Positions 59,157 through 64,000 of a stretch of DNA of 64,000 nucleotides are shown piece by piece. Location: positions 1,860,001 to 1,924,000 of the forward strand of contig NZ_SADE01000001.1 of the NCBI RefSeq assembly GCF_004005845.1, written 5' to 3'. The notes below the pieces were generated by a model that was not told the origin of the DNA, made no database searches, and was given only the letters and a program-made list of their open reading frames with translations. Origin of the DNA: Hwanghaeella grinnelliae (GTDB lineage Bacteria; Pseudomonadota; Alphaproteobacteria; UBA8366; Aestuariispiraceae). Positions within the stretch are counted from its first letter, which is position 1. Each line of letters opens with the position of its first letter. The position numbers and the translations under genes are program-made.

Positions 59157-60362
59157 TTATTTATGGGCCTTCACGATTGTGGCGATCAAACCGTCGAACT
59201 CCGGACGCAGCGTAAACCTGTCCTCGATGCAGAAATCTGTACTCGCGTTGCTGCTATTCATACAGGATAGCGCGATCTTCAACAGCGCCTCTTCCGCAGG
59301 GATGCCATCTTCTGCCATGCCCATCCATTTTTCGACGAAGGCGGTCGTGTCGGATTGATGAACGATCACTGTGTCCCAATCGGGGATGACGAACAGCGAT
59401 TGGTTCCCGAGCCCCCAGGCGAAATACGTTCCGGGCGGCAATCCCGTATCTTCAGGTGATGGCAGCCACCAAAGAAATCCGTGTCCGCTTCTTAACCCTT
59501 CAATCCCCGTTTCGACTGCCTTGCCCGTAATATTGGCGATCCAATTCTCGGGTATGACCTGCTGGGAACCCATTTTGCCGTTGTTGAGATACATCCGGCC
59601 GAATGCAAGCAGGTCACTCGCGCTCATCCTGAACATGGCAGCGCGATGGCGGGAAACCGCAGGATCGGCGAGGTAGTGAACGCTGGTCGAGGAGAATTCG
59701 GACATCCCAAGCGGTGTGGCCACATCCTTTTCGAAGGCTTCGGCGACAGACAGGCCGGTTCGTGTTTCGAACACGGTTGTCAGGGCGTTGTAATCCCAAT
59801 TGTTGTACGCCCAGATCGTTCCAGGTTGGTTCTGCTCTTTACCCAAGCGCCGGTCGATATCCTCGGTAAGTCCAGCGGAAGCGGCGGCGCCATGATTGAT
59901 GCCGGACATGCTCCTCAGCAAATGCAGGACGGTTGCCTGCTTTTGCAGGGCGGTTAGGGGGATGGGGACATCGTCAATGCCCAGCTCTTCTAGTGACGCA
60001 TCCAGGTCAATCTGCCGAGGACCGTCGCCGACATGTTGCCCGACGACGGCGCTGAGCATGGCTTTCCGCATCGAGTGAATCTCGTATGGCACATGCGTGT
60101 CGCCCACCGTTGCGACTATCTTGCCGCCCGTGGATACAATGAAGCTATCCGTACTCATGCGGGTTACATAGTCGATGACGGCGTCAATTTCCTCGGATCG
60201 CCATCCAAGGGATTGGGCCTCATTCACCGTTGCTCGAAAGGTTTCTACGTTTCGGGGTTGGAAAGCGGGCGCTGCAACGGCGGTGCTCGTCGGGAAGGCG
60301 CAGAATAGCGCCAACAAGGTATAGGCTATTCCCGCTGATCTTGTGCGGACTGTACCGAACAT
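59157..60362 (-). CDS. exported serine hydrolase (class C beta-lactamase-like)
   Basis: Serine hydrolase of the beta-lactamase/penicillin-binding superfamily, 401 residues. The start ATG at 60362 follows GGGGGGAG by 7 bases; ATG 60368 and TTG 60386 are alternatives. A signal peptide is cut near STAVA|APA (about residue 30). The SxxK motif is SMRK (97-100), the YxN motif lies in AYNNWDYNAL (about 190), and the segments LLRSMSGINHG and MSASDLLAFGRMYLNNGKMG fit the esterase/EstB-type branch. Its substrate is unknown, and antibiotic resistance should not be assumed. Base composition is lower in G+C than the neighbours (29 of 60 at 59221-59280). It splits the kdsA-eno order. Confidence 0.88.
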   Translation of the reverse strand: MFGTVRTRSAGIAYTLLALFCAFPTSTAVAAPAFQPRNVETFRATVNEAQSLGWRSEEIDAVIDYVTRMSTDSFIVSTGGKIVATVGDTHVPYEIHSMRKAMLSAVVGQHVGDGPRQIDLDASLEELGIDDVPIPLTALQKQATVLHLLRSMSGINHGAAASAGLTEDIDRRLGKEQNQPGTIWAYNNWDYNALTTVFETRTGLSVAEAFEKDVATPLGMSEFSSTSVHYLADPAVSRHRAAMFRMSASDLLAFGRMYLNNGKMGSQQVIPENWIANITGKAVETGIEGLRSGHGFLWWLPSPEDTGLPPGTYFAWGLGNQSLFVIPDWDTVIVHQSDTTAFVEKWMGMAEDGIPAEEALLKIALSCMNSSNASTDFCIEDRFTLRPEFDGLIATIVKAHK

Positions 60363-60448
60363 CCCCATGCTCCCCCCAAAATTCAATGCCAGGGATCAAT
60401 AGCTGGGGAACGGTCAATCAAGATTCAACGATTGCCGACGCAATTTGA

Positions 60449-61900
<1,452 letters not shown>

Positions 61901-61956
61901 ATAGCACACTGTCTATCACCCTGTTCTTCCCCTCCATACGTCAGTAAGAACAAAGC

Positions 61957-61997
61957 AAAGGCGTCCCCGGTAGATGTGCTGGGGACGCCTTTAATTT
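61957..61997 (+). terminator. terminator after eno
   Basis: AAAGGCGTCCCC (61957-61968) pairs perfectly with GGGGACGCCTTT (61981-61992) across a 12-base loop, followed by AATTT. It is a strong stem, about 55 bases after the eno stop. Confidence 0.75.
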
Positions 61998-62110
61998 GAT
62001 GTTATTCCGCAAGCGGGACACTCCGTCCGGGAAGAACTTCCAAAGACAGCATTAAGCCCCTGAATATATTGCCTGTTGACCCCTGAATCTCCCTGTGTTT
62101 CTTTGACCTT

Positions 62111-62434
62111 ATGGCAGTGATCCAAGAATTGCGCAGACGGTCCAAGCAGGTCGTGTTCCCGGTGATCGGGGCATGCGTGCTTGGCTATTTCACCTATCAC
62201 ACCGTTCAGGGTGATCGGGGTCTGCTTGCCTATGGCCGCCTCAACCAGGAAGTGACCCGGGCGAAAGCGACGCTCGATTCCCTTCAGCGCGAGCGGGAGA
62301 GTTTGGAGCGCCGGACGGACCTGCTGCGCAACGAAAGTCTAGACTTGGATATGCTTGAGGAGCGGGCCCGGCAGTCCTTCGATCTGGTTCATCAGAACGA
62401 TTTGGTCATCTTTCTACCGGCAAAATCGAACTAA
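62111..62434 (+). CDS. ftsB: FtsB/DivIC septum-formation initiator protein
   Basis: Small bitopic division protein that, with FtsL and FtsQ, activates septal peptidoglycan synthesis. It is 107 residues: a short basic cytoplasmic end (IQELRRRSKQV), one helix at about 14-32 (VVFPVIGACVLGYFTYHTV), then a coiled coil (about 45-80, VTRAKATLDSLQRERESLER), ending with DLDMLEERARQSFDLVHQND, where the conserved leaving segment reads like FtsB. It lies between eno and pdhA, the common alphaproteobacterial location. Confidence 0.9.
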   Translation: MAVIQELRRRSKQVVFPVIGACVLGYFTYHTVQGDRGLLAYGRLNQEVTRAKATLDSLQRERESLERRTDLLRNESLDLDMLEERARQSFDLVHQNDLVIFLPAKSN

Positions 62435-62435
62435 G

Positions 62436-62454
62436 TCACCAATCGGTGATTTTT
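62436..62454 (+). terminator. short terminator after ftsB
   Basis: TCACC (62436-62440) and GGTGA (62445-62449) form a stem with loop AATC, followed by TTTTT (62450-62454). It can be extended by A-T pairs. It starts 2 bases after the ftsB stop. Confidence 0.6.
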
Positions 62455-62722
62455 ATCAATTCGATAAATTTATACCCATAAAACAAAAACTTAATAGCTT
62501 TTTCATGCTGTGTCGCTACCTTGCTTGCAAGTGAGTGCAGGCAACCCTTTCTTGAAATCGGTACAGCAAAGCGGTACTCATCTACATCTAATGAACGGCG
62601 GTCTGTTTGGCCTATCGTTCATCGGCGTTGAAACGACGCCACCGGATGTAATCGTCAGTCCAACGGGTGATCGTGCCCTGGACTGTCATGCAGACGGCGC
62701 AACGGCATCAGAGAGGAACGTC
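62455..62722 (+). other. pdhA upstream region with AT-rich patch
   Basis: An AT-rich segment (about 62455-62510, including TATCAATTCGATA, an inverted repeat, and TTTATACCC) is likely to hold the pdhA promoter. From 62510 a frame stays open into pdhA, but it has no ribosome binding site at its start and no likeness to the E1 alpha family, so it is read as leader. Confidence 0.4.
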
Positions 62723-63766
62723 ATGGCGAAGAGTCCGACGGGCGCGAAGACGGCCAAGAAGTCTGCGGCGAAAAAAGCCGCCGCGGGCAAGAAGCCGAAC
62801 ATCGATATCGACCAGGTAAAAGAAGACTATCGGACGATGTTGCTCATCCGCCGATTCGAGGAAAAGGCCGGTCAATTGTACGGCATGGGTCTGATCGGCG
62901 GTTTCTGTCATCTCTATATCGGCCAGGAAGCGGTCGTGACGGGCATCCAGGGCGTGGCTAAGGACGATGACGGCGTCATCACCAGTTATCGCGACCATGG
63001 GCACATGCTGGCCGCCGGGATGGAAGCCCGCGGGGTCATGGCGGAACTGACCGGACGCGAGGGTGGCTATTCCAGGGGGAAGGGCGGCTCTATGCACATG
63101 TTCTCCAAGGAAAAGAACTTCTTCGGCGGTCACGGCATCGTCGGGGCGCAGGTGCCGATCGGGACCGGCCTGGCATTCGCCTATAAATTCCGGGACGAGA
63201 AGCGCGTCAGCCTGACCTATGTGGGGGACGGCGCGATGAACCAGGGGCAGGTCTATGAGGCCTTTAACATGGCCTCGCTTTGGAAACTTCCCGTGATCTA
63301 CGTGATCGAGAACAACCAATACGCCATGGGAACATCTGCTGACCGTCACTCGGCGAGCGGCAAGAACCTGCATGATCGTGGCATGGCGCACGGCATTCCC
63401 GGGCGCGAAGTCGATGGTATGGACGTGATGAAGGTGCGCGAAGCGGCCGAGGAGGCGATCGAACACTGCCGTGCCGGCAAGGGCCCGTTCATTTTGGAAA
63501 TGAAGACCTATCGGTATCGTGGGCATTCCATGTCCGACCCGGCCAAGTACCGTACGAAGGACGAAGTGAACGAGATGCGTCAGCATCACGATCCCATCGA
63601 TCATGTCCGCAATATGCTTCTCGACGGCGGTTATGCCACGGAAGAAGACTTGAAAGCGGTCGATAAGGAAATCAAGGCCATCGTCGCCGACAGCGCCGAA
63701 TTCGCTCAGGAAAGCCCTGAACCGGATGCGTCCGAGCTGTGGACGGATATTTTGGTCGAAGCCTAG
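62723..63766 (+). CDS. pdhA: pyruvate dehydrogenase E1 component subunit alpha
   Basis: Alpha subunit of the heterotetrameric E1, which decarboxylates pyruvate with thiamine diphosphate. It is 347 residues from ATG 62723 with GAGAGG 7 bases before it. It begins with a Lys/Ala-rich tail of about 30 residues ([16 protein letters not shown]), then [42 protein letters not shown], and the TPP-binding motif [20 protein letters not shown] ending in [24 protein letters not shown] is the conserved regulatory loop. The next gene, 85 bases on, starts with a lipoyl domain. Confidence 0.96.
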   Translation: MAKSPTGAKTAKKSAAKKAAAGKKPNIDIDQVKEDYRTMLLIRRFEEKAGQLYGMGLIGGFCHLYIGQEAVVTGIQGVAKDDDGVITSYRDHGHMLAAGMEARGVMAELTGREGGYSRGKGGSMHMFSKEKNFFGGHGIVGAQVPIGTGLAFAYKFRDEKRVSLTYVGDGAMNQGQVYEAFNMASLWKLPVIYVIENNQYAMGTSADRHSASGKNLHDRGMAHGIPGREVDGMDVMKVREAAEEAIEHCRAGKGPFILEMKTYRYRGHSMSDPAKYRTKDEVNEMRQHHDPIDHVRNMLLDGGYATEEDLKAVDKEIKAIVADSAEFAQESPEPDASELWTDILVEA

Positions 63767-63851
63767 TGCCCCGCCGCTCCGATCCCTCGGCAGGAAGCCG
63801 AAGGACGCGTGCAGGCGACTGAAGAAAGAAATCGGGGTAGGGAGAATTCAT

Positions 63852-64000
63852 ATGCCCATTCAGGTCCTCATGCCGGCGCTGTCGCCGACCATGACCGAAG
63901 GCAATCTCGCCAAATGGCTCGTCAAGGAAGGGGACACCGTCTCCTCCGGCGACGTTCTGGCGGAAATCGAGACGGATAAGGCGACCATGGAGGTCGAAGC
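63852..64000 (+). CDS. pdhB: lipoyl-domain subunit of pyruvate dehydrogenase, partial (probably E1 beta)
   Basis: The gene runs off the window; 49 codons are visible. They form the start of a lipoyl domain: [20 protein letters not shown] and the lipoylated lysine in [15 protein letters not shown] precedes the ATG. In alphaproteobacteria the gene after pdhA is usually pdhB, whose E1 beta subunit carries such an N-terminal lipoyl domain, followed by the E2 gene pdhC. From the visible part alone an E2 subunit cannot be excluded. Confidence 0.75.
   Translation, partial: MPIQVLMPALSPTMTEGNLAKWLVKEGDTVSSGDVLAEIETDKATMEVE

Noticed and set aside
62510-62722. 71-residue N-terminal extension of pdhA
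   Set aside because: The E1 alpha family begins near the 62723 ATG, which has a good GAGAGG site. The upstream part shows no family likeness and no ribosome binding site.

Overview
The window is a piece of alphaproteobacterial chromosome, most like a member of the Rhodospirillales or a relative. The evidence is gene order plus GC-rich codon use: nuoLMN-birA-coaX-rnj-mce-DUF1467, proS-lolC-lolD-dnaE, rpsB-tsf-pyrH-frr-uppS-cdsA-dxr-rseP-bamA-skp-lpxD-fabZ-lpxA-lpxI-lpxB-gltA, trpGDC-moaC-moeA-lexA and tpiA-secG-pyrG-kdsA-eno-ftsB-pdhA are arrangements typical of that class. LpxI in place of LpxH, a short ProRS, and LexA boxes of the GTTC-N7-GTTC type agree. Genus cannot be told from the sequence alone. 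No rRNA, tRNA, CRISPR array, insertion sequence or prophage gene was seen.

Layout. 56-8904: end of the respiratory complex I operon (nuoL, nuoM, nuoN), then biotin ligase, type III pantothenate kinase, RNase J and methylmalonyl-CoA epimerase. 8917-11219: a DUF1467 membrane protein followed by an accessory stretch (DNA glycosylase, a roughly 400-base non-coding region with a perfect 13-bp hairpin, an exported protein of unknown function, an acetyltransferase). 11373-14642: prolyl-tRNA synthetase and the LolCD lipoprotein exporter. 14649-17252, on the minus strand: an AT-richer gene for a membrane-anchored KAP-family P-loop NTPase with a macrodomain-like N-terminus, wedged between lolD and dnaE. 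It is the best candidate for a poorly described, possibly anti-phage, system. 17449-20940: DNA polymerase III alpha, with a consensus DnaA box upstream. 21080-23676: two accessory envelope genes, an acyltransferase whose halves look swapped and a lipoprotein esterase with a PA14 domain and an abnormal 5' end.

23875-38691 is a long plus-strand run that links translation (rpsB, tsf, frr), UMP kinase, undecaprenyl and phospholipid precursors (uppS, cdsA, dxr), envelope assembly (rseP, bamA, skp) and lipid A (lpxD, fabZ, lpxA, lpxI, lpxB). It ends in a strong bidirectional terminator shared with gltA. 38772-54748 is mostly minus strand: citrate synthase, glutamyl-tRNA synthetase, lexA with twin operators, molybdenum cofactor genes, and tryptophan genes split by a YibQ-like deacetylase and an acetyltransferase, then a PpiD-like foldase. 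comEC and the deacetylase lie on the plus strand here. 55120-64000 is plus-strand central metabolism (tpiA, secG, pyrG, kdsA, eno, ftsB, pdhA, start of pdhB), interrupted by one minus-strand serine hydrolase.

The core genes are ordinary. The places that deserve a second look are the KAP island, the 21-23.7 kb envelope pair, the hairpin region near 9.9 kb, the structured rpsB-tsf spacer and the lexA control region.
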